The notes beneath the pieces are model-generated. The model worked only from the letters and a program-made list of their open reading frames with translations. It was not told the DNA's origin and ran no database searches. A program made the position numbers and the translations under genes. 64,000 bases of DNA from Sphingomonas aerolata (GTDB lineage: Bacteria > Pseudomonadota > Alphaproteobacteria > Sphingomonadales > Sphingomonadaceae). The DNA lies in assembly GCF_003046295.1 (NCBI RefSeq), contig NZ_PZZN01000002.1, positions 930,001 through 994,000 on the forward strand, given 5' to 3'. Within the stretch, counting starts at the first letter, position 1; every line of letters begins with the position of its first letter. Shown one piece after another: positions 19,678 through 28,475 of this stretch.

Positions 19678-21969
19678 CTACGGCGCGATCGTCACGAAGC
19701 TGTCCATGACGCGTTTGCGGCCGGCCTGTTCGAAGTCGATCTCGAGCTTGTTGCCCTCGATCTCGGCGATCGCGCCATAGCCGAACTTCTGGTGGAACAC
19801 CCGCTGGCCGAGCGACAGGTCGTCGCGACCCTTGTTGCCGAGGCTGATCGCGCTTGACCGGCTTTCGACGACGCGGGCGGGTTTGGTCGAGAAGCCGCCG
19901 CCGGGCGTGGCCGCGCGCTGCCAGCCGGGGCCGCGGCCGGTGCCGCGTGCGACGTCGGCGAACGGATCGGCGCGGTCGGACCAGTTCGCTTGCCAGAGGC
20001 TCGCGCCGCCCGACATCGTCGTCTCGGTGTCGGTATGCTCGTCGGGCAGTTCGGCGACGAAGCGCGAGGGGATCGACGAATTCCACTGGCCGTAGATGCG
20101 ACGATTGGCGGCGTGGAGGATCACCGCGAGCCGCCGTGCGCGGGTGATCGCGACATAGGCGAGGCGACGTTCCTCCTCGAGACTCTTGACGCCGCCCTCG
20201 TCGAGCGAGCGCTGCGAGGGGAACAGCCCTTCCTCCCAGCCGACGCAGAAGACGGTGTCGTATTCGAGGCCCTTGGCGGCGTGGATCGTCATGATCGTGA
20301 CCTGCGGATCCTGCGCGCCGCCCTCATTGTCCATGACCAGCGAGACATGTTCGAGGAACGCGCCGAGCGAGTCATATTCCTCCATCGCGCGGACGAGTTC
20401 GCTGAGATTCTCCAGCCGGCCGGTCGCCTCGACCGATTTCTCGGCCTGGTACATCGCGGTGTAGCCGCTCTCGTCGAGCAATTGGCGGGCGAGTTCGGCG
20501 TGGGGCAGGCTGGTCGCCATGTCGCGCCAGCGTGCGATGTCGCCGACGAGGCGGCCGAGCGACTTCTTGGCGGCCCCGGTGAGTTCGTCGGTGTCGAGGA
20601 TGCGCGCGGCGGCCGTCGTGAGCGGGGTGCCGGTGGCGCGCGCGAGCTGGTGGATGCGCGCGACCGCCTTGTCGCCGAGCCCGCGCTTGGGGACGTTGAC
20701 GATGCGTTCGAAGGCGAGGTCGTCCGCCGGCTGATTGACGACGCGGAGATAGGCGAGCGCGTCGCGGATCTCGGCGCGTTCGTAGAAGCGGAAGCCGCCG
20801 ACGATCTTGTACGGCATGCCGATCGCGATGAAGCGGTCCTCGAACTCGCGCGTCTGGTGCTGCGCGCGGACGAGGATCGCAACCTCGTCGAGGCTCTTGC
20901 CCGTGCGACGGACGCTCTCGATTTCCTCGCCGACGCGGCGCGCTTCCTCGGGGCCGTCCCAGACGCCGATGACCTTCACCTTCTCGCCGACGTCGAGCTC
21001 GGTCCAGAGCTGCTTGCCGAGGCGGCCGCCATTGTTGGCGATCACGCCCGAGGCGGCGCCGAGGATATGCGGCGTGCTGCGGTAATTCTGTTCGAGGCGG
21101 ATGACCTTCGCGCCCGGAAAATCGCGTTCGAACTTCAGGATGTTCTCGACCTGCGCGCCGCGCCACGAATAGATCGACTGGTCGTCGTCGCCGACACAGG
21201 CGATGTTCTTGCGCTCCTGTGCGAGCAACCGCAGCCAGAGATATTGCGACGAGTTGGTGTCCTGATACTCGTCGACCATGATGTATTTGAAGCGCTGCTG
21301 ATACTGCGCGAGCACGTCGCGGTGCGTCTTCAGGATGACGAGCATGTGGAGCAGCAGGTCGCCGAAATCGCACGCGTTGAGCGCGCGCAGTCGGGTCTGA
21401 TATTGCTCGTACAGCTCACCGCCGCGGCCGTTGGCGTAGCGCTCGCTCTCGCCCGCATCGATATCGGCGGGGACGAGGCCCTTGTTCTTCCACTGGTCGA
21501 TCAGCCCGGCGAGGCTGCGCGTTGGGAACCGCTTCTCGTCGATATCGGCGGCGAGAATGAGCTGCTTGAGCAACCGCAGCTGGTCGTCGGTGTCGAGGAT
21601 CGTGAAGTTCGACTGGAGCCCGACGAGTTCGGCATGGCGGCGCAGCATCTTGGCGGCGATCGCGTGGAAGGTGCCGAGCCACGGCATCCCCTCGACCGCG
21701 TCGCCGACGAGGCGCCCGACGCGCTCGCGCATCTCGCGTGCGGCCTTGTTGGTGAAGGTGACGCTGAGGATTTCCGACGGCCACGCCTTCTTGGTGAAGA
21801 TCAGATGCGCGAGTCGCGCGGTCAGCGCCGCGGTCTTGCCGGTGCCCGCGCCGGCGATGATCAGGACGGGGCCGTCGGTGGTCAGCACCGCCTCGCGCTG
21901 GGGATCGTTGAGGCCGCGGAGATAGGGCGGCTGGCGGTTTGCGTCGGACGGATGGGCGATCTGGTTCAC
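19678..21969 (-). CDS. ATP-dependent DNA helicase, UvrD/PcrA (SF1A)
   Basis: Helicase of about 763 residues for repair and restart of stalled forks. Motifs are all present: LNDPQREAV (Q-motif region), Walker A AGAGTGKT (39-46), motif II DEYQDTN, motif III GDDDQSIYSWRGA, motif IV QNYRSTPHIL, motif V TIHAAKGLEYDTVF and motif VI VAITRARR. A C-terminal Tudor-like tail (GQRVFHQKFGYGAI) is also seen. The start is uncertain; I chose the GTG at 21969 (VNQIAHPSD) because there is no Met between it and the first motif. A TTG at 22044 is possible but would run into an unlikely N-terminus. Confidence 0.95.
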   Translation of the reverse strand: MNQIAHPSDANRQPPYLRGLNDPQREAVLTTDGPVLIIAGAGTGKTAALTARLAHLIFTKKAWPSEILSVTFTNKAAREMRERVGRLVGDAVEGMPWLGTFHAIAAKMLRRHAELVGLQSNFTILDTDDQLRLLKQLILAADIDEKRFPTRSLAGLIDQWKNKGLVPADIDAGESERYANGRGGELYEQYQTRLRALNACDFGDLLLHMLVILKTHRDVLAQYQQRFKYIMVDEYQDTNSSQYLWLRLLAQERKNIACVGDDDQSIYSWRGAQVENILKFERDFPGAKVIRLEQNYRSTPHILGAASGVIANNGGRLGKQLWTELDVGEKVKVIGVWDGPEEARRVGEEIESVRRTGKSLDEVAILVRAQHQTREFEDRFIAIGMPYKIVGGFRFYERAEIRDALAYLRVVNQPADDLAFERIVNVPKRGLGDKAVARIHQLARATGTPLTTAAARILDTDELTGAAKKSLGRLVGDIARWRDMATSLPHAELARQLLDESGYTAMYQAEKSVEATGRLENLSELVRAMEEYDSLGAFLEHVSLVMDNEGGAQDPQVTIMTIHAAKGLEYDTVFCVGWEEGLFPSQRSLDEGGVKSLEEERRLAYVAITRARRLAVILHAANRRIYGQWNSSIPSRFVAELPDEHTDTETTMSGGASLWQANWSDRADPFADVARGTGRGPGWQRAATPGGGFSTKPARVVESRSSAISLGNKGRDDLSLGQRVFHQKFGYGAIAEIEGNKLEIDFEQAGRKRVMDSFVTIAP

Positions 21970-22070
21970 CGGTGAACAGGTAGGGAACGGGGCGCGATCG
22001 GGCAAGCGGCTAAGGCTTGCACGGCGCAGCGATGTGTGGAACAAATCGAGAATATCAACAGGAGGCGTGC

Positions 22071-22466
22071 ATGTTGTCGGGACGATGCCACTGCGGAGCG
22101 ATCCACTATGTCGCGACGGGCGAGGCGGCGCATCACGCGCTGTGCCACTGTGAGGATTGCCGCCGCAGCGCAGGCGCGCCGATGGTCGGCTGGATCGCGT
22201 TCGCGACCGAGCAGGTGACGATCTCGGGCGATCCGGTGACCTATGCGTCGTCCGAGCACGGGCGGCGGCAGTTTTGCGGGACGTGCGGGACGGGGCTGTT
22301 CTACACCAACCCGGTCGCGCTGCCGGGGATCATCGACATCCAGTCGTGCACGCTCGACGATCCCGAGTCGGTCACACCGGGCGCGCAAATCCAGGTCGCG
22401 GAGCGGCTGGCGTGGATGGCGGACCTGGCGAGCCTGCCCGAATTCGCGCGCTATCCGGGGATGTGA
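22071..22466 (+). CDS. GFA family (Mss4-like fold) zinc protein
   Basis: Protein of 131 residues of the glutathione-dependent formaldehyde-activating family. Zinc ligands are clear: CHCGA near the N-terminus, CHCEDCRR and CGTCG, the standard CxCG...CxxC...CxxC pattern. Actual formaldehyde-glutathione activity has been demonstrated for few members, so the reaction is not assured. A perfect AGGAGG lies eight bases before the ATG. It stands alone, divergent from the helicase. Confidence 0.88.
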   Translation: MLSGRCHCGAIHYVATGEAAHHALCHCEDCRRSAGAPMVGWIAFATEQVTISGDPVTYASSEHGRRQFCGTCGTGLFYTNPVALPGIIDIQSCTLDDPESVTPGAQIQVAERLAWMADLASLPEFARYPGM

Positions 22467-22691
22467 ACGGGCGTTCGGTCGTCGTCCGGGTGCGAGGTGA
22501 TCGAAATCGCGGGGCGACCGACGAACCGTCGCCAAACCGTCGCGGGCGCGTAACGATCGGGGCGTAGGGCGTGCGCAGCGACGAGGGTCTTCGTCGGAGA
22601 GGCCGCGCAGAGACGGTCCTCCCGACGGTCAGCCATAGTCGCGCGCAGGCCGGCGTGCCTGCGGAACGCAGGACCAGCAAAGGACGTCATC

Positions 22692-23018
22692 ATGAAGATC
22701 CTCCACAGCGTCGCTTCGGCGGCGATCGCTTCCGCGTGCCTTTTTGCGACCGGCGCTGCCGCCGATCCGGTGCGCGACCCCGTCACGATCCGTGTCTCGC
22801 ATGCCGGGCTCGACCTGGCCAGCGACGCCGGCCGGCGCGTGCTTGCGCGTCGCGTGCAGTCGGCGGTCAACCGGACCTGCGCCCCGCGGACCGCCGGGCT
22901 GAATGCCTTTGCCGAGTCGCGCCGGTGCCGCGCGGAAATGATGCAGGACGCCACGGTCCAGACCGCCGCGTTGCTGACGCGCAACGGGACTCAGCTGGCA
23001 AGCCTCGCGGGGCGGTGA
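22692..23018 (+). CDS. UrcA family protein
   Basis: Exported protein of 108 residues with a signal peptide (cleavage after TGAAA, about residue 24). The mature part VRVSHAGLDLASDAGRRVLARRVQSAVNRTC (in two conserved blocks) with Cys residues near CAPRTA and RRCRAEM is typical of UrcA, a family of unknown function common in sphingomonads and Caulobacter. The 225 bases between the GFA gene and this gene hold no other gene that I can support. Confidence 0.82.
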   Translation: MKILHSVASAAIASACLFATGAAADPVRDPVTIRVSHAGLDLASDAGRRVLARRVQSAVNRTCAPRTAGLNAFAESRRCRAEMMQDATVQTAALLTRNGTQLASLAGR

Positions 23019-23087
23019 CGGGGTAGCGTCTTCGCGCTCGATCCGATGCGCGATTGAAGGAGGACCGCTCTGTCAAAGGCGCGGCGG

Positions 23088-23132
23088 TCCTCCCCCGCCG
23101 TCAGGCTGTGCCTGCCCCCCGGCGGGGGAGGA
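23088..23132. terminator. Hairpin between urcA-like gene and pit
   Basis: Arms TCCTCCCCCGCCG (23088-23100) and CGGCGGGGGAGGA (23120-23132) form a 13-bp stem with a 19-base loop, 70 bases after the UrcA-type stop. The outer sequence matches the hairpin at 12107-12130, suggesting one repeat family used as terminators. No T-run is seen. Confidence 0.55.
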
Positions 23133-23205
23133 TCATGGGCGGTCGCGCGCTGCGCGGGGTTCGTCACTGTGTCATTCTGGTATCGCCGCGCGGCGATGCA
23201 TCGCG

Positions 23206-23223
23206 TTGTCATAAAGTTGTAAT
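23206..23223 (+). promoter_or_regulatory. Pho-box-like site before pit
   Basis: TTGTCATAAAGTTGTAAT closely resembles the 18-bp PhoB box (CTGTCATAAA-x-CTGTCAC type): two 7-base repeats (TTGTCAT, TTGTAAT) separated by four A/G-rich bases. It ends 22 bases before the pit ATG, so it may overlap the core promoter. This fits repression at low phosphate, as described for pit in Sinorhizobium meliloti. The AT-rich run stands out in this GC-rich region. Confidence 0.6.
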
Positions 23224-23245
23224 CGTTAGGGCCGACTGCGCGATC

Positions 23246-24892
23246 ATGGCTACTTCCCCATTAACGGTCGACGCGATCGACCGCGCACCGCGCAGCGGAC
23301 CGCGGCTCGATCATGATCTGCATCCGGCCGGGCGCTGGATCTTTCTGGCAATATTGCTGGGGGGGCTGGCCTATGCGGGGTTCAGCATCGCCACCGATAC
23401 CGCGCAGGTCGGCGAGACGCTCGCGGTCGGTGCGTTCGCGTTCCTCGGGCTCGCGCTGCTGATCGCGCTCGGGTTCGAATTCGTCAACGGCTTCCACGAC
23501 ACCGCCAATGCGGTCGCGACGGTCATCTACACGCATTCGATGCCCGCGCCGCTCGCGGTCGTCTGGTCGGGATTCTTCAATTTCGTCGGTGTGATGACGT
23601 CGTCGGGCGCGGTGGCCTATTCGATCATCACGCTGCTGCCGGTCGACCTGATCCTCAACGTCGGCAGCGCGGGCGGTTTCGCGATGATCTTCGCACTGCT
23701 GCTCGCGGCGATCCTGTGGAACCTCGCAACTTGGGCGGTCGGGCTGCCCAATTCGTCGAGCCATGCGCTGATCGGCTCGATCCTCGGCGTCGGGCTCGCC
23801 AACCAGCTGATCAACGGCGGCGCGGACGGTACGTCGGGCGTCGACATGGCGCAGGTGACCAAGGTGCTCTCCGCGCTCGCGTTCAGCCCGGTGGTCGGCT
23901 TTGTCGGTGCGCTGCTGATGCTGCTGGTGATGAAGCGCTTCCTGCGCGATCGCAAGCTGTACGAGGCGCCCGAGAGCGATACGCCGCCGCCGCGCGGGAT
24001 CCGTGCGCTGCTGATCGGCACCTGCACCGCGGTCAGCTTCGCGCATGGCAGCAATGACGGCCAGAAGGGGATGGGGCTGATCATGCTCATCCTGATCGGC
24101 TGCGCGCCGACCGCCTATGCGCTGAACCGGACGATGCCCGAAAGCGCGACGCCGGCATTCGTCCAGAGCGCCCGCGCGGCGTCGTCGGCCTATGCCGCAC
24201 ATGCCGACGGCACGCCTTCGACGGTCGAGGCCGCCCGCGCGCGCGTCACCACCGCGCTGAAATCCAAGCAGGTCGCCGAGCCCGTCGTCTATGGCGCGCT
24301 CGCCACGCTGTCGAACGACGTCACCCGCCGGATCGAGGGCTATGGCTCGCTCGGCAAGGTGCCCGCTGCGGCGACATCGAACCTGCGCAACGACATGTAC
24401 CTCGTGCTCGACACCACCAAGCTGGTCGCGGCGGACAAGACCGCGCAGGCGCGCTTTACCGCGCAGGAGATCACGGAGCTTAAAACCTATGGCGGCGGGC
24501 TGGAGCAGGGGACGCGCTACATCCCGATCTGGGTGAAGGTCACGGTCGCGCTCGCGCTCGGGCTCGGCACGATGGTCGGGTGGAAGCGGATCGTCGTCAC
24601 CGTCGGCGAACGGATCGGCAAGTCGCATCTGACCTATGGCATGGGTGCGTCGGCGGAGCTGGTCGCGGCGGCGACGATCCTGATGGCGGACCGGTTCGGC
24701 CTGCCCGTGTCGACGACGCATATCCTGTCGTCGGGCGTTGCGGGCGCGAGCGTCGCCAATGGCGGCGGGCTGCAGCGGCGGACGCTGGTGAACATGGGGC
24801 TGGCGTGGATCATGACGCTGCCGGTCGCGATGCTGTTGTCGGGCGGGCTGTACTGGATGCTGCTCGGGGTGGCGCACGCCTTGGGGCGCTAA
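23246..24892 (+). CDS. pit: Low-affinity inorganic phosphate transporter
   Basis: Pit-family symporter of 548 residues. The two inverted signature repeats are present: GFEFVNGFHDTANAVATVIYT early and FAHGSNDGQKGMGLI in the middle, each carrying the Asp/Asn pair that binds phosphate. There are about ten to twelve hydrophobic segments, with a long soluble insert of roughly 130 residues between the halves (about 300-430), which explains the size above the 500 usual for E. coli Pit. The ATG at 23246 gives MATSPLTVDAID. A Pho-box-like site precedes it. Confidence 0.93.
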   Translation: MATSPLTVDAIDRAPRSGPRLDHDLHPAGRWIFLAILLGGLAYAGFSIATDTAQVGETLAVGAFAFLGLALLIALGFEFVNGFHDTANAVATVIYTHSMPAPLAVVWSGFFNFVGVMTSSGAVAYSIITLLPVDLILNVGSAGGFAMIFALLLAAILWNLATWAVGLPNSSSHALIGSILGVGLANQLINGGADGTSGVDMAQVTKVLSALAFSPVVGFVGALLMLLVMKRFLRDRKLYEAPESDTPPPRGIRALLIGTCTAVSFAHGSNDGQKGMGLIMLILIGCAPTAYALNRTMPESATPAFVQSARAASSAYAAHADGTPSTVEAARARVTTALKSKQVAEPVVYGALATLSNDVTRRIEGYGSLGKVPAAATSNLRNDMYLVLDTTKLVAADKTAQARFTAQEITELKTYGGGLEQGTRYIPIWVKVTVALALGLGTMVGWKRIVVTVGERIGKSHLTYGMGASAELVAAATILMADRFGLPVSTTHILSSGVAGASVANGGGLQRRTLVNMGLAWIMTLPVAMLLSGGLYWMLLGVAHALGR

Positions 24893-24941
24893 AGCCGAGC
24901 GCACGATTGACGGGGCGGCGGCGGGCGGCGATGCACGCGGC

Positions 24942-26201
24942 ATGAGCACGCTTAGGTCCAGCCGCCGCATCCTCGCCGCCAGCCTGGTCGGCACCGCGGT
25001 CGAATTCTACGACTTCTACATCTACGCGACCGCGGCGGCGCTCGTGTTCGGGCCGCTGTTCTTCGCGGGCCAGTCGGCGTCGGCGCAGCTGCTGCTGAGC
25101 TATGCGACGTTCGGGCTGGCGTTCGTCGCACGACCGGTGGGCGCGGTGCTGTTCGGGCATTTCGGCGACCGGGTCGGGCGCAAGTCGACCCTGGTCGCGT
25201 CGCTGCTGCTGATGGGCGGATCGACCGTCGCGATCGCGTTCCTGCCGACCTATGCGCAGGTCGGCTGGTGGGCGCCGGCGCTGCTCTGCCTGATGCGGCT
25301 GGGGCAGGGGCTGGGGCTGGGCGGCGAATGGGGTGGCGCCGCGCTGCTCGCGGTCGAGAATGCGCCGCCGCACCGCCGCAACACGTTCGGGATGTTCCCG
25401 CCGCTCGGCGCGCCGGTCGGGTTTCTCGCCGCCAACGGGCTGTTCCTGATCATCGGTCTGGTCCTCGACGAGGCGCAGTTCCTCGCCTGGGGCTGGCGGA
25501 TCCCGTTCCTGGTCAGCGCGGTGCTGGTCGGGCTGGGGCTGTGGGTGCGGCTGAAGCTGACCGAGACGCCCGCGTTTCTGGAAGCGGAGAAGACCGAGGC
25601 GATCCCGCGCGTGCCGATCGCCGAGTTGCTGACGCGGCATTTGCGCGCGACGCTGGCGGGGACGTTCGGGGTGATCGCGTGTTTCGCGCTCTTCTATCTC
25701 GCGACCGCGTTCGCGCTCGGCTACGGCACCAAGACGCTCGGCTATTCGCGCGAGGCGTTCCTCGGCGTCGAGCTGGTCGCGATCTGGTTCCTCGCGGCGG
25801 GGGTGATCCTCGCGAGCGTGCTGGCGGATCGCTATTCGGCGGCGCGGATGCTCGGCATCGGGTTTGCGGGCTGCATCGTCGTCGGGGCGCTGATGGGGCC
25901 GATGCTGGGGTCGGGATCGCTGGTCACGGTGTCGCTCTGGCTGTCGGGCGCGCTGTTCGTGATGGGGTTCGCCTATGGCCCGCTCGGCGGGTGGCTGCCG
26001 AGCCTGTTTCCGGCGGGCGTGCGCTATACCGGCGTGTCGATGACGTTCAACCTTGGCGGCGTGCTCGGCGGGGCGCTCGCGCCGATCGTGGCGGAGGCGC
26101 TGGCGCCGCGCGGGCTGGGGCTGGTCGGGGTGTATCTGATGGCCGCGGGGGTGCTGAGCCTTGGCGGGCTGCTGATCGTCGGGCGCCGCGCCGCCGCCTA
26201 G
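24942..26201 (+). CDS. MFS transporter, metabolite:H+ symporter (MHS) family
   Basis: Transporter of 419 residues with 12 hydrophobic segments. The N-terminal GTAVEFYDFYIYATAAALVFGPLFF block, the motif A loop FGHFGDRVGRKSTL and RLGQGLGLGGEWGGAALLAVE are diagnostic of MHS members such as ShiA, KgtP and ProP. It imports an organic acid, shikimate-like or betaine-like solute; which one is unclear. It lies 50 bases downstream of pit in the same direction and is followed by a hairpin. Confidence 0.92.
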   Translation: MSTLRSSRRILAASLVGTAVEFYDFYIYATAAALVFGPLFFAGQSASAQLLLSYATFGLAFVARPVGAVLFGHFGDRVGRKSTLVASLLLMGGSTVAIAFLPTYAQVGWWAPALLCLMRLGQGLGLGGEWGGAALLAVENAPPHRRNTFGMFPPLGAPVGFLAANGLFLIIGLVLDEAQFLAWGWRIPFLVSAVLVGLGLWVRLKLTETPAFLEAEKTEAIPRVPIAELLTRHLRATLAGTFGVIACFALFYLATAFALGYGTKTLGYSREAFLGVELVAIWFLAAGVILASVLADRYSAARMLGIGFAGCIVVGALMGPMLGSGSLVTVSLWLSGALFVMGFAYGPLGGWLPSLFPAGVRYTGVSMTFNLGGVLGGALAPIVAEALAPRGLGLVGVYLMAAGVLSLGGLLIVGRRAAA

Positions 26202-26206
26202 GACGG

Positions 26207-26230
26207 GGTCTCCCGCTTGCGCGGGAGACC
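26207..26230. terminator. Hairpin between MHS transporter and rsmD
   Basis: Perfect stem GGTCTCCCGC / GCGGGAGACC with a TTGC loop, six bases after the transporter stop and just before the end of the convergent rsmD. It probably terminates one or both genes. Confidence 0.65.
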
Positions 26231-26236
26231 GTTACG

Positions 26237-26773
26237 TCAGGCGGGGCGCAGCAGCGTCAGCCGCGCCTTGCCGTGGACGCGCGTGGCGTCGATCTCGAAG
26301 CCCGGCAGTTGGACGACCTCCGCCTTCGCGGTCTCGAGGCTGATCCACGTCGCCGGGCTGGTCCAGCCGAGCCGGGCAAGCTTGTCGAGCGCGACGAGGC
26401 CTGCCCCGGTGTCATAGGGCGGATCCATCAGGATGATGTCGAGCGGCGCGGGCGCGGGGCCCATCGCCATCACCGAGGTCGCGCGGACGTCGCCGCGAAT
26501 GCCGAGCTTGGCGAGATTGGCCTTCAGCGCATCGAGCGCGGGCTTGTCCTGCTCGACGAACAGGCACGACCCCGCGCCGCGCGACAAGGCCTCGATCCCG
26601 AGCGCGCCCGAGCCTGCGAAGAGATCGGCGACCGCGAGCCCTTCGAAACTGCCGACCCGGCTGGTCAGCATCGAGAACAGCGCCTCGCGCATGCGATCGG
26701 CGGTCGGGCGGGTCGCGTCACCCTTGGGCGCGACGATCTGGCGGCCGCGATACTGGCCTGCGATGATCCGCAT
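26237..26773 (-). CDS. rsmD: 16S rRNA (guanine-966 N2)-methyltransferase
   Basis: Protein of 178 residues that methylates G966 of 16S rRNA. The N-terminal MRIIAGQYRGRQIVAP and RPTADRMREALFSML, the SAM site DLFAGSGALGIEALSRGA and catalytic DPPY (ILMDPPYDTG) match RsmD along its whole length. The ATG overlaps the stop of the pseudouridine synthase gene (TGATG), so the two rRNA-modification genes are translated as one unit. Confidence 0.95.
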   Translation of the reverse strand: MRIIAGQYRGRQIVAPKGDATRPTADRMREALFSMLTSRVGSFEGLAVADLFAGSGALGIEALSRGAGSCLFVEQDKPALDALKANLAKLGIRGDVRATSVMAMGPAPAPLDIILMDPPYDTGAGLVALDKLARLGWTSPATWISLETAKAEVVQLPGFEIDATRVHGKARLTLLRPA

Positions 26774-28362
26774 CAGCGTTTACCTCCGCGTGGTGCGCGG
26801 GGCGGATGACCGCGCCCCCCTGATGGTCCCTTGCCGGGCGCGGGCGGACGGCTGCCGCGTTCGGGGCGCGGTGCGGCGTCGCGTGGCGGGCGGGGATCCG
26901 CGCCGGGGCGACCGGCGGCACTGCGCGCGGCGCGCTTGTCGAGACCGGTCCGCATCCGGGAATCGTCCGCCTGGGGGCGGAAGCCGCGTTGCTGGTCCTG
27001 GCGCTGGTCCTGGCGCTGGGGCGAGTCGGGACGGCGTGGAGCTGTCGTGGCCCCGCTACCACCGCCGCCGACGCGGGTCGGGGCGGCGCGGTCGCGGGGC
27101 GGCTTGGCGGCGCGGAAATGCTTGATCTTGGGGCTGGTGCTCAGCTCCTCGCCGCGGTCCGCGCGCTCCTGGCGATAGGTCGGGCGACCGGTGCCGGCGC
27201 CGGTCGGCTGGGCGTGATGCGTCGCGGCCGCGCGATTGCCGCCGCGCGCATCGGGCTTGGCCCAGGGATCGGTGACGTCGCCGCGGACCATCGCCGCGGT
27301 CGGGCGGATCCGCTCGGGCCGGGCCGGGCGGGCGGGCCGTGCAGCACGATCGACCGGTGGTGCGCCGCTCGAGAAGCCGGAGCTTGCCGGTGCCGCATAG
27401 GGGTTGCGCGCGGGCTGGCGCGGTGCTGCGGTCGCGGGCCGAGCCGAGGGGGCCGGGCGGGGCGCGTTGGCGCCGCGCTGGGGCGACTTGGCGCCGATCC
27501 CCGCACCCGCGCCGGCACTGGCGCTGATGCCGATGTTCGGACGCGCGCCGGGGCCCTCGGGCTTGCCGCGCGCTAGCTCCTTCTGGAAGGCGACGACGTC
27601 GTGCTGGAGCACTTCGCCGATCTGGCCGGGGGCGAGATCGCCGAGCACGAACGGACCGTAGCGGGTGCGGATCAGGCGCGAGACCTGGAGACCCAGATGT
27701 TCGAGCACGCGGCGGACTTCGCGGTTCTTGCCCTCGGTCAGGATCATCTCGATCCAGACGTTCGCGCCGGTGCGGCGCTCGATATTGGCGTTGATCGAGC
27801 CGTAGCGGACGCCCTCGATCTCGATCCCCTCGATCAGCTCCTCGAGCTGCGGCTGGGTGATGTTGCCATAGGCGCGCGCGCGATAGGCGCGCTCGACGCC
27901 GGTCGCGGGGAGTTCGAGCTGGCGCTTGAGGCCACCGTCGGTGGTCATCAGCAACAGCCCCTCGGTGTTGAGATCGAGCCGGCCGACGGGGACGAGTCGC
28001 GGCAGTTCGCGCGGCAGGCGGTCGTAGATCGTCGTCCGGCCCGCCGGATCGCGCTCGGTGACGAGCAGACCGGTCGGCTTGTGGTAGAGGAACAGCCGCG
28101 CCGCGCTGGGCGCCTCGACCGGATCGCCGTCGACGGTGACGCCGGCAAGGTTGCGCAGGATCGTCGCGGGTGTGTCGAGCGTGCTGCCGTTGAGCGCGAC
28201 GCGCCCCTCGGCGATCATCCGTTCGATGTCGCGGCGCGATGCGACGCCCGCGCGGGCGAGCAGCTTGGCGATGCGGTCGCCCTTGATGGGGGCTGCAGGA
28301 GCTGTTGCGGGCGCGTCGTTCGACGGGCTGGCAGTCGGGTTATCGTCTTTTGAAGTCGTCAT
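26773..28362 (-). CDS. RluB-type rRNA pseudouridine synthase with long disordered tail
   Basis: Protein of 529 residues. An S4 RNA-binding domain (GDRIAKLLARAGVASRRDIERMI, about 27-75) precedes a RsuA/RluB/E/F synthase domain with catalytic Asp in GRLDLNTEGLLLMTTDG and LTEGKNREVRRVLEHLGL. The family usually ends near residue 280. Here about 250 more residues follow, extremely rich in Arg, Pro, Gly, Ala and Gln (for example RQDQRQDQQRG), probably disordered and RNA-binding. It is coupled to rsmD. The ATG at 28362 is chosen over an open upstream frame. Exact target (2605 or 2457/2604 of 23S) is not assignable. Confidence 0.9.
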   Translation of the reverse strand: MTTSKDDNPTASPSNDAPATAPAAPIKGDRIAKLLARAGVASRRDIERMIAEGRVALNGSTLDTPATILRNLAGVTVDGDPVEAPSAARLFLYHKPTGLLVTERDPAGRTTIYDRLPRELPRLVPVGRLDLNTEGLLLMTTDGGLKRQLELPATGVERAYRARAYGNITQPQLEELIEGIEIEGVRYGSINANIERRTGANVWIEMILTEGKNREVRRVLEHLGLQVSRLIRTRYGPFVLGDLAPGQIGEVLQHDVVAFQKELARGKPEGPGARPNIGISASAGAGAGIGAKSPQRGANAPRPAPSARPATAAPRQPARNPYAAPASSGFSSGAPPVDRAARPARPARPERIRPTAAMVRGDVTDPWAKPDARGGNRAAATHHAQPTGAGTGRPTYRQERADRGEELSTSPKIKHFRAAKPPRDRAAPTRVGGGGSGATTAPRRPDSPQRQDQRQDQQRGFRPQADDSRMRTGLDKRAARSAAGRPGADPRPPRDAAPRPERGSRPPAPGKGPSGGRGHPPRAPRGGKR

Positions 28363-28475
28363 GGCGCGGCTGATACTATGGATCGGGGTGCAGCGCGAAA
28401 ATATTTGCGTCCCTTCGTGGTGCGGTGCGTTATGTCGCATGGGCGTAACGACCATTCGTTGCGCGAAGGGGCGTG

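Noticed and set aside
19990..21975. 661-codon open frame antisense to the UvrD-type helicase
   Set aside because: Shadow of a GC-rich helicase gene; low-complexity translation without motifs.
22673..22698. GGAAC-N17-CGTC before the UrcA-type gene as an EcfG promoter
   Set aside because: The -10 part is CGTC and would put the transcript start inside or at the start codon.
26985..27020. Short tandem repeat in the pseudouridine-synthase tail as a CRISPR-like or mobile repeat
   Set aside because: It is in-frame low-complexity coding sequence (RQDQRQDQ), with no spacers or cas genes nearby.
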